From an uncultured Bacteroidales bacterium (lineage in GTDB: Bacteria; Bacteroidota; Bacteroidia; Bacteroidales; F082), in NCBI GenBank assembly GCA_947303625.1, contig CAMYYV010000003.1, positions 1-59,746 of the forward strand: a stretch of 59,746 nt of DNA. Direction: 5' to 3'. How positions within the stretch are numbered: the stretch's first letter is position 1; every line of letters begins with the position of its first letter. Both the position numbers and the translations under genes were made by a program. The notes below the pieces were generated by a model. It was not told the origin of the DNA. It ran no database searches and worked only from the letters and a program-made list of their open reading frames with translations. Below, piece by piece: positions 38,069 to 47,294 of this stretch.

Positions 38069-38133
38069 ATAAGATTTGAAAATAGCAATTATTATACACT
38101 AAATTAATTTAATCAACTAAATTCTCATCAATT

Positions 38134-38553
38134 ATGAAAATGTTATTGTTGTTGGAAGCAGCACTTCCTAAAGTTCCTACTACAGTTAACACGTTTGTAA
38201 TCGCTGTAGTTTGTGCATTGTTCTTTTTGCTCTTGGCCATTCTGATTTCCAGTTTGATCAAGTACGAACCGGGCAGCAACCCCAAAGACCCTAAAAAACG
38301 CCGTATCTGGTTCTGGATTTTGGGCGTTCTCGCTGTCATCCTTGCCTTTGTACTTTTGTTCGTTGTCTTTATGCCACCGGTTCATCCAGTTGGTAAATTC
38401 AATCCAAATCAACTTGCAACCTATGAAGATCAATGCTCACACTATACTATGATGGCAGGTATTGCCACGGGAACCTGTTTCGTGGTTTACGTCGTCTTGG
38501 GCCTCATCCTGAGTAAGATTTTCAAGACCAAGAAAATTGGTGATTGGTTCTAA
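38134..38553 (+). CDS. Small membrane protein (about 3 TM), paralogue 2
   Basis: 139 aa; co-linear with 37634-38068, shared EPGSNPKDPKKRR and KKIGDWF-COOH. Confidence 0.75.
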   Translation: MKMLLLLEAALPKVPTTVNTFVIAVVCALFFLLLAILISSLIKYEPGSNPKDPKKRRIWFWILGVLAVILAFVLLFVVFMPPVHPVGKFNPNQLATYEDQCSHYTMMAGIATGTCFVVYVVLGLILSKIFKTKKIGDWF

Positions 38554-38579
38554 TCTTTAACCATAATAGATAAATCAAT

Positions 38580-40202
38580 ATGGAAGAAAAACTTTTTGTT
38601 ATAGCCATAGGCGGTACGGGCATGCGTTGCCTCGAATCGTTTGTGCATCTCTGCGCCATCGGCATGTTCGACGGAAAGGAGATCAATGTCCTTACTTTGG
38701 ACACTGACCAATCCAACGGCAACAAAGGCCGCGTGGAGCAGCTGATTGAATTATATAATAAAGTGAAACGCGACGAGGGCGTTGAAGGCGGTGCCAATGC
38801 TGGCACGTTCTTCTCGGCCAAGATCAACCTCTACAAGTTCTTCACTGAGTATGGTGACCAGAGCAGAAAGAGCTTCAGCCTCCTTTCGGCCCGTTCTGCT
38901 GCCGGCCTTCCCAATGCCGACGAAATCGAGCAGGACGACAAGGACCTGGCCGACCTCTTCTTGGACAAGAATGTACAGGAGTTCAACCTCGAGCACGGCT
39001 ATCGTGCACAGACCCACTTGGGCAGCTTGCTCATGTACCACGGCATCCTGGAAGCCATGAAACACGTGGCTGCTAACAAAGACAAGGCCGCTGAACATGA
39101 ACTGGCCTTGGCAGAGTTCATCAGGGAACTGGTGAGCCAGAGCAACGCCCGTGTGTTCGTCTTCGGCTCTGTGTTTGGTGGAACAGGCGCTTCGTCCATC
39201 CCGATCATCCCCAAGGCTCTGAAGGATGCTTCGACGTTCGAAGGCAACAACCAACTCGACTTCGCCAAGGTGAAGTTTGGCTCCACCTTGCTGACCCAGT
39301 ATTTCTCGTTCACTCCGCCCGATGCGAATGAGAAGAAAAACGAGAAGGTCATCGCCACCTCCGAGAACTTCGCCATCAACAGCCAGGCCGCCTTGCAGTT
39401 CTATCAGGGAGACCCGACGGTGAGACAATGCTACAAGCGCCTCTACCATATCGGCTGGCCCAATGGCAAGACCTTCTCCTATTCCGAGGGTGGAAAGACC
39501 TTGACTGGCGGTGGCGAGCAAAAGAACGCCTGCCACGTGGTGGAACTCATGTGCGCCTGCGCAGCCTACGACTTCTTCAACTTGGATGCCAACGATCTCA
39601 ACAACGAGTCCGCTGTGTATCTTTACAGGAGCGTGGAAGAGAAGGACGACAAGTTCAACTTCACTGGCAAGACCTTCATCAACGACGAGAGCAACCTGTT
39701 GACCAACAAACTCGGTATCTTCTTCTCGTTTGCCCACATCGTGCTTTCGCTGCATGGCGCTGCCACACGACAAGAGCTGGGCACCAAGTCGTTCATCAAG
39801 TTCTTGTCGCGCAAGGGCACCAAAGACTACGACCAATTGTCCGACGAGCAGACCAAGGAAATCGACGATTACATGAAGTATTTCGCTTATGATGTCAACT
39901 CCAAGCGGGAATTTGTTCCTGGATGGATCTATCAGATCTATGCATCCATCCCTGGCCAGTTCATCTTCAACAGCGAGGCTTTCGAGAGTGTCGTGAAACG
40001 TCTTGAGAGGATCAACCCCGGCAAGCTGTTTGCCGACGACAAGCTCAACTGGCCCAAGGGCTACGACACATTGGCTGACACCATCGCGTCGCCCAGCTGC
40101 CGCCCGAACTTCGAGAAGCAGCATCTGTCTACGATGAAGGAAAAGTTCCTTGCCCATATCTATAAAGGCATCGCTAAAGAACAACATTTCGAAACAATTT
40201 GA
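38580..40202 (+). CDS. Tubulin/FtsZ-like protein (Tubulin_2-like)
   Basis: 540 aa; N-terminal LFVIAIGGTGMRCLESFVHL, then NVLTLDTDQSNG; VFVFGSVFGGTGASSIPII (tubulin-signature-like GGTGxS). Confidence 0.65.
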   Translation: MEEKLFVIAIGGTGMRCLESFVHLCAIGMFDGKEINVLTLDTDQSNGNKGRVEQLIELYNKVKRDEGVEGGANAGTFFSAKINLYKFFTEYGDQSRKSFSLLSARSAAGLPNADEIEQDDKDLADLFLDKNVQEFNLEHGYRAQTHLGSLLMYHGILEAMKHVAANKDKAAEHELALAEFIRELVSQSNARVFVFGSVFGGTGASSIPIIPKALKDASTFEGNNQLDFAKVKFGSTLLTQYFSFTPPDANEKKNEKVIATSENFAINSQAALQFYQGDPTVRQCYKRLYHIGWPNGKTFSYSEGGKTLTGGGEQKNACHVVELMCACAAYDFFNLDANDLNNESAVYLYRSVEEKDDKFNFTGKTFINDESNLLTNKLGIFFSFAHIVLSLHGAATRQELGTKSFIKFLSRKGTKDYDQLSDEQTKEIDDYMKYFAYDVNSKREFVPGWIYQIYASIPGQFIFNSEAFESVVKRLERINPGKLFADDKLNWPKGYDTLADTIASPSCRPNFEKQHLSTMKEKFLAHIYKGIAKEQHFETI

Positions 40203-40217
40203 TAGGAGGATAGACAC

Positions 40218-43200
40218 ATGGCAAACAAAGCATTAGTTATAGACGTCAATAGCCGCACTGCACTCAATGGAGTGCTCGACAAATGGGAAACCATCGGCAC
40301 CATGCAGTCTTTCACCCGCGACATCATCACTCCGGAGCTGAACGAGAAAGCCGACAAAAGTGCTATCGTTTCGGGTATCCCGACGGTGTTCGCGCGTGCC
40401 AACATGTTCAAGCTGGCCTTGGAGTATTCCGGCGACTCGATGACCAACACCTCGGCAGGCATGATTGCCTACTACGACGAACTCATCGATGAATGGAAGG
40501 GTCTCATTGCATGCATTGCCCTCGATTCCGGCAAATTGCAGATCAAGCGTGTCGAACTTACTTATGCTGACGGCAAACCCTCTGACAAGACCTCGAACTT
40601 ATACGAGTCGAAAGGTGCCTTCGGCAACATGCTGTTCAACCGCAAACCGCTGTGGACCGAGCATACCGGTGAACCAGGCGAAATGCCTCCGTTCATTAAT
40701 ATTATAAAGTATAACGACCAAGTGGTGGGTGGTACCTCGCCTGAGAGCTTGCTCTTTACGGCACCTTCCTATTCCATCCCGTTCAACGAGAACTATGCCC
40801 CGCAAGGCAAGTTCCGCGACCCCGTCAAGCACGGTAAGAACCTTGACGAGACGAAATGGCTCGCCCTTTATGCCTACGTCAAGAACTTGATTGAAAGGTT
40901 GAAGAATGAGTTTACAAATTATTACCAGTGCCTGAAGGACGACAAAGAAACTGAATCCTTGACCCCGAGCTACGAACACATTGTTAATCGCCTGCAGATG
41001 TGGCTCGAGGAGATCAAAGGCAAGATCCAGGACGACGTGGAGAAGGCCGCTGCCAATCCGGTGTCGGGCTTCACCTCACCATTCAGTATCATCTTCAACT
41101 ATTCCGACTCGATGTATGGTGCCAATGGCATCATCCTCTCACATCCCGAGACGGGCTACACCGAGTTCAAGGCTGAAGACCTTCTGTTGCCCCGTGGCAG
41201 CGAAATTGCTCAAGTCGTTTTGAGTGAGTTCGCTAAAAAGAATTATTCTCAACTTCCAGTGCAGTTGCTTGAAGCTACAGTAAAGGGGAGCGATAACAAT
41301 GAGAAAGTTTATTTTGCCCTGCCCCTCAGCGTCATTGGCCTAAAGATTTTTGGTTCCAGCGTAGCTGCTTTGGTCGGACAGCAAGACAACGTAACCATTA
41401 GGTCGAGAGTGTCGGCTGAATTTGACCCTGATCCTCGTGTTCGCGAAAATAACTTGACAGTCTATCTATCCCTCAATAGCGAGGATAACAAGAGCAAGAC
41501 GGTGGTGGTAGTCTATACTGTAAAGAATGGAAGATGTATTGTTGACAAGGATATTTTATTGTGGCCCAACTTCATCTCCACACAATGGAATAAATACTAC
41601 ATGTACTCGGAGATGCCTGCGGGTGTGTCGTCAATTAATTTCAATGCGATTCCTTTTGTTGGTGAGCAAATAGACGGTAAATTCCTTCCTGTTGCAGACG
41701 AGAAGTATAATCCTATTTATCTTACCGATGATAAGGAAACTCTGAATGAAAAGGGGATTGATTCCATGTTGTTGGTGACTGCCGACCATCGTGTGTCTGA
41801 TAATCCTTACAAATATGAGATTTATCAGTCAAACAAGCCGTTTGCAGGTGTGAAGCTCGTTAGTGGCACCGACCGAGAGGGTAATGAGAAGATGGCAGGT
41901 TTCCTGCTGATTCGTTACGCGCCTGAGGGTACGGGTGGCTCCATATTGCCAGAGAACATGATGGAGCGCAGGGTGGTCTACAAGAGCCATGGGGTCCATC
42001 TTGGCTTCGACTTCGGCAGTACCAATAGTTCAGTGGCCTACTTTGATCCCAACGATGATGACGATCCGCATGCCAAAGGTTTGGAGTTCAAGAACCGTCG
42101 TGTCTCGCTGTTTGGCAACGACAATGGCATTGTATATTTGCCTAAGGATTTCTTCTTCTTCTCGAAGAAGCCCACTCAGAGCAATGCCTTGAAGAGTGTG
42201 TTGACTTTGCACGATCAGCGCCGTATGCCAAGTGACAATGATTCGTTTAAACAATTGCCCGTTGCAGGTGGCATGCCCTGCTTCTTGAGTAATATGCCGC
42301 TTAAGGCCGTTACTGGCAATACCATCAGTCTGGAATTTAAAGATGGCAGTGAAGCCACATTGATCAATAGCATGAAGTGGAGTGACTCACCTGTCGATAT
42401 GGCATACAAGACGGCTTATCTACGCACTCTGCTGCTGATGGTCTATGCCGAGTTGTTTAAGAAAGGCCTCAAACCGACGAAGCTGAACTGGTCGTATCCT
42501 TCCACGATGGGAACCAATACCCTTAATACACATTACAATCCGATTTGGAATAGTTTGGGTGGTGATAATGTTTCGCCGATTCGTGAATATGGAGAGACTG
42601 GTGTCATTCCGTTGGAAGTTACCGACTTTGCAGGTCAGAACAGCAAAAACAGCTTTAATAACGGTGGAATTAACTTAGGTGGAGGCTCATCTACACAACA
42701 ATCTGGTGGCGGCATCAGTTTTGGAATGGATCTCGGAATGGGTAGTGGCTCTGCTTCTGGTGGAGCTGATATCTTTGGTGGCGGCAAGAAGAATTGGTGG
42801 GAAGGCCCAGAAGAAAAACCTGTTGAAGAAGAGCAAACCATCAACTTTGAACCGGAAGATCCGAATAAGAAGCTTGAGTTCCATCCCATCAAGACGGAAT
42901 TCCCCATGACAGAGGCTTGTGCTTCGGCCAACTTCACTGCACAAAACGCTGCAGTGAAACGCAAGGTCGTTTATTGCTTCGATGTGGGCGGTAGCACCAC
43001 TGACATCTCTGCTCTCTATTCTTTGATGAACGGCGATCCCTATATGATTAAGCAGAATTCCATCCGCTTTGCCGCACAGAAGATTTCGCAAGCTATCCGC
43101 AAGATGCCTGATGAATTCAAGGAAGTTCTGACCATGGTTTGTGATAACTACAATTTTAAACTCATCGGTTTCAATGTGGGTCAGTCGCGTTACAATGCCG

Positions 43201-44057
43201 ACACCGCTCCATACTACTATGAGCAGATTGTAGATATGCTCAATACTGAGCAGTTGAAGTATTTCTATAGCTGTATTGCCATGCGTTGCCCGCGTTTGTT
43301 CGCAGTCAATTTGTATGTTACGGGACTTATTATGTTCTATGCCGGTCAGTTATTCCTGCCTTTGGTGAAGGCCATTAATGCCAACCGCGGTCCTGGATCG
43401 GCCGAACTTGAGGGAATCGAGCCTGTCTTTGAGGGCAAGGGTGCCCGTATCTTCGATTGGCTCTGCACCAAGAACCCGAATTTAGCTGAGGAGTATTTCA
43501 AGGCCATGTTCAAGGCGGGTGCACAGTTGCCAAATATGCCTAACGATAAAATTGATCTGAGCAAGTTACGTTCGGGCAAAACCAATAATGATGTTAAGTT
43601 TGAGGTTTCAAAAGGCTTAGCTTCCGAAAATGGCAGACTCATGGAGCCCACTGGTTCGTTTGAGATCTTCGGTGAGAATGGTTTCAAGGGCTATGCCAAA
43701 GACGGCAAGGTGTATGATTATTCATTCGACACCAAACTGACTGAGGAATGGATGCGTGAGATTGGTGGTTATATCCGTCAGCCTCGTGTTAATTGTGAGT
43801 GCTTCACCCAGTTCTTGAGTATTTATGGCGGTGCCGTTCAGGAGATTTTGAAAATCAATATGGACATCAATGAGATGCGAAATGGTCTGGAACACATGGA
43901 CATCGAACAGTATATCACGCAGGAGGTGCCTCGTTTCAAAGAGGCTATGGCACACACGCGCGACAGTAACCAAAAGTTCGACTATGTGGCGCCGATCATC
44001 ATCATCGAAGGTTTGAAGTTCTACGACAAACACTTGCTGAAATGCTTTAAGAAATGA
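40218..44057 (+). CDS. Very large Hsp70/actin-fold ATPase with long N-terminal extension
   Basis: 1279 aa; phosphate-1 HLGFDFGSTNSSVAYFD, phosphate-2 VYCFDVGGSTTDISALY; Gly/Ser-rich linker between them. Confidence 0.7.
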   Translation: MANKALVIDVNSRTALNGVLDKWETIGTMQSFTRDIITPELNEKADKSAIVSGIPTVFARANMFKLALEYSGDSMTNTSAGMIAYYDELIDEWKGLIACIALDSGKLQIKRVELTYADGKPSDKTSNLYESKGAFGNMLFNRKPLWTEHTGEPGEMPPFINIIKYNDQVVGGTSPESLLFTAPSYSIPFNENYAPQGKFRDPVKHGKNLDETKWLALYAYVKNLIERLKNEFTNYYQCLKDDKETESLTPSYEHIVNRLQMWLEEIKGKIQDDVEKAAANPVSGFTSPFSIIFNYSDSMYGANGIILSHPETGYTEFKAEDLLLPRGSEIAQVVLSEFAKKNYSQLPVQLLEATVKGSDNNEKVYFALPLSVIGLKIFGSSVAALVGQQDNVTIRSRVSAEFDPDPRVRENNLTVYLSLNSEDNKSKTVVVVYTVKNGRCIVDKDILLWPNFISTQWNKYYMYSEMPAGVSSINFNAIPFVGEQIDGKFLPVADEKYNPIYLTDDKETLNEKGIDSMLLVTADHRVSDNPYKYEIYQSNKPFAGVKLVSGTDREGNEKMAGFLLIRYAPEGTGGSILPENMMERRVVYKSHGVHLGFDFGSTNSSVAYFDPNDDDDPHAKGLEFKNRRVSLFGNDNGIVYLPKDFFFFSKKPTQSNALKSVLTLHDQRRMPSDNDSFKQLPVAGGMPCFLSNMPLKAVTGNTISLEFKDGSEATLINSMKWSDSPVDMAYKTAYLRTLLLMVYAELFKKGLKPTKLNWSYPSTMGTNTLNTHYNPIWNSLGGDNVSPIREYGETGVIPLEVTDFAGQNSKNSFNNGGINLGGGSSTQQSGGGISFGMDLGMGSGSASGGADIFGGGKKNWWEGPEEKPVEEEQTINFEPEDPNKKLEFHPIKTEFPMTEACASANFTAQNAAVKRKVVYCFDVGGSTTDISALYSLMNGDPYMIKQNSIRFAAQKISQAIRKMPDEFKEVLTMVCDNYNFKLIGFNVGQSRYNADTAPYYYEQIVDMLNTEQLKYFYSCIAMRCPRLFAVNLYVTGLIMFYAGQLFLPLVKAINANRGPGSAELEGIEPVFEGKGARIFDWLCTKNPNLAEEYFKAMFKAGAQLPNMPNDKIDLSKLRSGKTNNDVKFEVSKGLASENGRLMEPTGSFEIFGENGFKGYAKDGKVYDYSFDTKLTEEWMREIGGYIRQPRVNCECFTQFLSIYGGAVQEILKINMDINEMRNGLEHMDIEQYITQEVPRFKEAMAHTRDSNQKFDYVAPIIIIEGLKFYDKHLLKCFKK

Positions 44058-45967
44058 AATATGTATTAGCTGAAATCACACGGCGAAACATTGGTTTTCA
44101 TTACTATCGCGAGCAAAATGGGAATAGGGCTTTCGTGCCATACGACACGAATGGCCCTATCCCATTGGCCATTTCATACCAAAACGGGAATTATTCACTC
44201 GGAAAGGCAGCCCTGATGGCCGTGGAAGAAGGACAGAAGGAAGCTTATTACAACCTTTTCGATGTCGACAGTGGCAAGCCGTGTTGCGATGGACTGCAGG
44301 GTGGGCAACTCGTTGCCAAAGTTATCACACTTTTGCTCGAAGACCTTTGCAAAGACAAGTTCTATTCCAGCTTGTCAGATATTGCCTCTGACATTACCTT
44401 GGCTTTGTTTTATGGCAATGACGTCAGTTTTGATGAGATCGACCGTGTCCATAATGAGTTGAATCGTTTGCCATTGGCCGAAGTGAAGGTGATAGACCAT
44501 TCGCAAGAAGCGGTGAAGTTTTTCCACCAGGGGGAAATCGATGATTGGTCGGGTGAGACCGACGGCATGGTAGTGATGAGCGACAACGAGGATTTGTCGG
44601 TGAAATGCTACTCATTGTCCGACTATAAGTTGAAGTACGAACACCGCTTTGTTGGAAAAGGTGTTGACCCTCGTTTTGAATGGGCAATTGGAAAGCTGTG
44701 GAAAGATGTAAGAATGCATACCAATTGTAATGAAAAAGAGAGCGTTCCTTTTATAAAAAAGGCAATACAGAGTTTTTTGGATTCTGACATGTACCAGCTG
44801 ACTTTGGTCAAGTTGCCTGATGCAAATTGTACGGTGGCTCTAACCAGGCAGGATTATAATCTGTATTCTCCTCCAGGAGGCAATCAGTTTGCGACTATCG
44901 CCGGTGATGTGGTGCTGAAAGCTGGCTTGCGATATGAGACTACGGGCATTGTGCTCCAAGGCTTTGCCGCTGACAATAAGTCATTCCGCGATTCTTTCAT
45001 TAGTTTCGACCCGATTTCGCAAGAAAACGAGGGAAGAAGTTGCGAAATTCGCAACAACATCTTAAGCACACTCATGGGCTTCGAGGAGGTGCTTGAAGTG
45101 GAGGAAAATGACATCATTTGTTCATGCAGTGGTGGAACACTTATGGTGGGCGTAAAATCATTGCCCGAAAACCAACCATTTACTGCCACTACCGACGATC
45201 GCTGGATCAAGACCTTGGTTGGGCCCAAGGAAGTGGCCATCATTACGGAACCTTTTGCTGGAACAATTGAACGAGTGGGTGTTGTCACGCTGACCAGCCC
45301 CTACAAACGCATCACCAAAACCATCGTGGTGCGGCAGAATGGCAAAGAGGGCCCGAAGATTGATGACTCATTCGTGGTGGATGAAAAAGTTGTCACGCTG
45401 CCTTGGAACGGAGGTTCGCGCAACGTGGGCGTGAGGACACAACCCGAAGGCCAACCGTTTACAGCCGAAACGGGCGACAGCTGGATTAAGCTTACAGTCG
45501 GCCAGAAAGACATTGCTATCAGTGCAGGAACCAACGAAGGCACGGAAGAACGTACCGGTCTCATCACCCTGACAGGTCCCTACAAGAGGGTCACCAAAAC
45601 CATCGAGGTGAGACAACCTGACAGTGGCAATAGGAAATTTAACATCACATCGGAGGTTTTGACGAGTGGTGGATTGTTTAAAAAGACCAAGAAACTCAAA
45701 GTCAAAGTGGAAATCTTAGACGGCAAAGCGCTGCCTTTCGACTGCGTCTTTACGCTTTCCAAGAACTATTCCATCAAGTTCAATCCCGAGTCGATGTATT
45801 ACGAAGATTGTGAGCGAGGCGCCAGTGGTGAACTGGTCTTCGGTCCCTACGAACTACCCATCCGCGCGTTGGGTGATACGAATGTCATTTATGCCGCCAT
45901 CTGGCCCGCCAAGCAGATGCCCGGCAATCCTTTGTTCAGAAACAACCAATTGCAAATTAATCTCTAA
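44054..45967 (+). CDS. Protein with two BACON-like repeats; N-terminus of unknown fold
   Basis: 637 aa; repeats GTLMVGVKSLPENQPFTATTDDRWIKTL...TKTIVVRQNG and SRNVGVRTQPEGQPFTAETGDSWIKLT...TKTIEVRQPD; no signal peptide; ATGA overlap with upstream gene. Confidence 0.65.
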   Translation: MKYVLAEITRRNIGFHYYREQNGNRAFVPYDTNGPIPLAISYQNGNYSLGKAALMAVEEGQKEAYYNLFDVDSGKPCCDGLQGGQLVAKVITLLLEDLCKDKFYSSLSDIASDITLALFYGNDVSFDEIDRVHNELNRLPLAEVKVIDHSQEAVKFFHQGEIDDWSGETDGMVVMSDNEDLSVKCYSLSDYKLKYEHRFVGKGVDPRFEWAIGKLWKDVRMHTNCNEKESVPFIKKAIQSFLDSDMYQLTLVKLPDANCTVALTRQDYNLYSPPGGNQFATIAGDVVLKAGLRYETTGIVLQGFAADNKSFRDSFISFDPISQENEGRSCEIRNNILSTLMGFEEVLEVEENDIICSCSGGTLMVGVKSLPENQPFTATTDDRWIKTLVGPKEVAIITEPFAGTIERVGVVTLTSPYKRITKTIVVRQNGKEGPKIDDSFVVDEKVVTLPWNGGSRNVGVRTQPEGQPFTAETGDSWIKLTVGQKDIAISAGTNEGTEERTGLITLTGPYKRVTKTIEVRQPDSGNRKFNITSEVLTSGGLFKKTKKLKVKVEILDGKALPFDCVFTLSKNYSIKFNPESMYYEDCERGASGELVFGPYELPIRALGDTNVIYAAIWPAKQMPGNPLFRNNQLQINL

Positions 45968-45978
45968 AACAAATCATC

Positions 45979-47271
45979 ATGGCAAAAAAGATTACTATAT
46001 TATGCCCTTATTGCTTCAAGCCTTTCAGGCGCGAAGAAGTGCAAGTTCAGTGCAAAAATTTTCAAACCGTGCAGAGAGTGAATGAAAATGGGTCTTCGGT
46101 GACCCAAGAGATCTGCCCGCCCGAAGAAGACGAAGCCTTTAACAGTTATTGGGGAACCCGCACAAGGGTGAAGCACATCTTTGATGCCAATCTGACTTCA
46201 AGAGAGTTGGGCGGCCTGTTCAGGAAGCCCCAATTGATCCAAGAGAAGGAGTGCCCACGGTGCGGCGTGTCGTCGTCGAATTTCGTTTGCCCCCATTGCC
46301 ATAACAGGCTCCCCGTGGAGATGATCGAGAAAGGCTGCGAAATCATCAGCGTTGTGGGTGGACCCGCCAGCGGCAAATCGAACTATATCGTGGCCCTTAT
46401 CCATGAGTTGAAAAAGTTCGGCAGCCGCTTGGGACTCAGTGTCACACTGCAACAGGTGGGCCGCTCTGACAACGAAAAGACTAACAAGATGTATGAAAAA
46501 GCGAAGCAGACCGTCTTTGAAGAGCACATGGCGCTGCCGAAGACCCCTGAGGTCAAGCACCCCATACCGTGGATACTGCGTCTTGAAAGCAAGACGACAG
46601 AGAAGGCCGTCTACCTCGTGTTCTACGATACCGCTGGCGAGGCATTCAACGATCCCGACAAGATTGCCCGTGATGCGGAATACCTGCAACACTCCAAGGC
46701 CGTCATTGTGGCTTTCGATACCCTTGGCGTCCCCAAGATCAAACGTATCCTTGAAGGTAAAGGCATTGATGTCGGGTATCAGATTTCAAGATACGAGTAC
46801 ATGTGGGAAACTATCAAGAACATCAACAATCATAATGCTGAGCTTAAAATGACCTCGCGTCCCTATGCCTTTGTGTTCACCAAGTTTGATACGGTGATCG
46901 ACAATGCCAGGGATCTCAATTTCTCAATCGATGCCTTTGTCGACGACAACGGCAAGTTTATCAACAGTTCTTTTGTTAATGATGGCCGAGTGGACTTGTC
47001 GGAAATGAAAAACTGCAGCATGGCTATCAAGGAAGCCTTGAGGGGCCCATGGAACGAAGAAGTGGAAGAAGGACTTGCCAACGACATAGAAACCCTGTGG
47101 AAGGACAATGGCATGTTCTTCGGCGTCTCCGCCTTGGGTGGCATGAAAGACAGCCTTTCCATTAGGACTGAGGACGCATCCGATCACAAAGAGGTGAAGC
47201 CCGTCAAGGTGCTTGACCCGCTCATCTGGATTTTGGTGAAGCTTGGAGGCTTCGGTATCGAGACGAAATAA
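45979..47271 (+). CDS. Zinc-ribbon P-loop GTPase-like protein (double-GTPase DO-GTPase2-like)
   Basis: 430 aa; CPYCFKPF, CPRCGVSSSNFVCPHCHNRL; Walker A VVGGPASGKSNYI; DTAGEAF (G3-like); FVFTKFD (G4-like). Confidence 0.72.
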   Translation: MAKKITILCPYCFKPFRREEVQVQCKNFQTVQRVNENGSSVTQEICPPEEDEAFNSYWGTRTRVKHIFDANLTSRELGGLFRKPQLIQEKECPRCGVSSSNFVCPHCHNRLPVEMIEKGCEIISVVGGPASGKSNYIVALIHELKKFGSRLGLSVTLQQVGRSDNEKTNKMYEKAKQTVFEEHMALPKTPEVKHPIPWILRLESKTTEKAVYLVFYDTAGEAFNDPDKIARDAEYLQHSKAVIVAFDTLGVPKIKRILEGKGIDVGYQISRYEYMWETIKNINNHNAELKMTSRPYAFVFTKFDTVIDNARDLNFSIDAFVDDNGKFINSSFVNDGRVDLSEMKNCSMAIKEALRGPWNEEVEEGLANDIETLWKDNGMFFGVSALGGMKDSLSIRTEDASDHKEVKPVKVLDPLIWILVKLGGFGIETK

Positions 47272-47294
47272 CACTAACCTAAAAAACTGGCAAC

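Noticed and set aside
37634-38553. The two small TM proteins considered as GldL homologues because a GldM-like protein is nearby
   Set aside because: They appear to have three TM segments and lack a GldL-like TM glutamate pattern that I can see; left as unknown.
38751-40217. 488-aa antisense ORF opposite the tubulin-like gene
   Set aside because: Antisense open frame due to codon bias; the sense strand has clear motifs and operon context.
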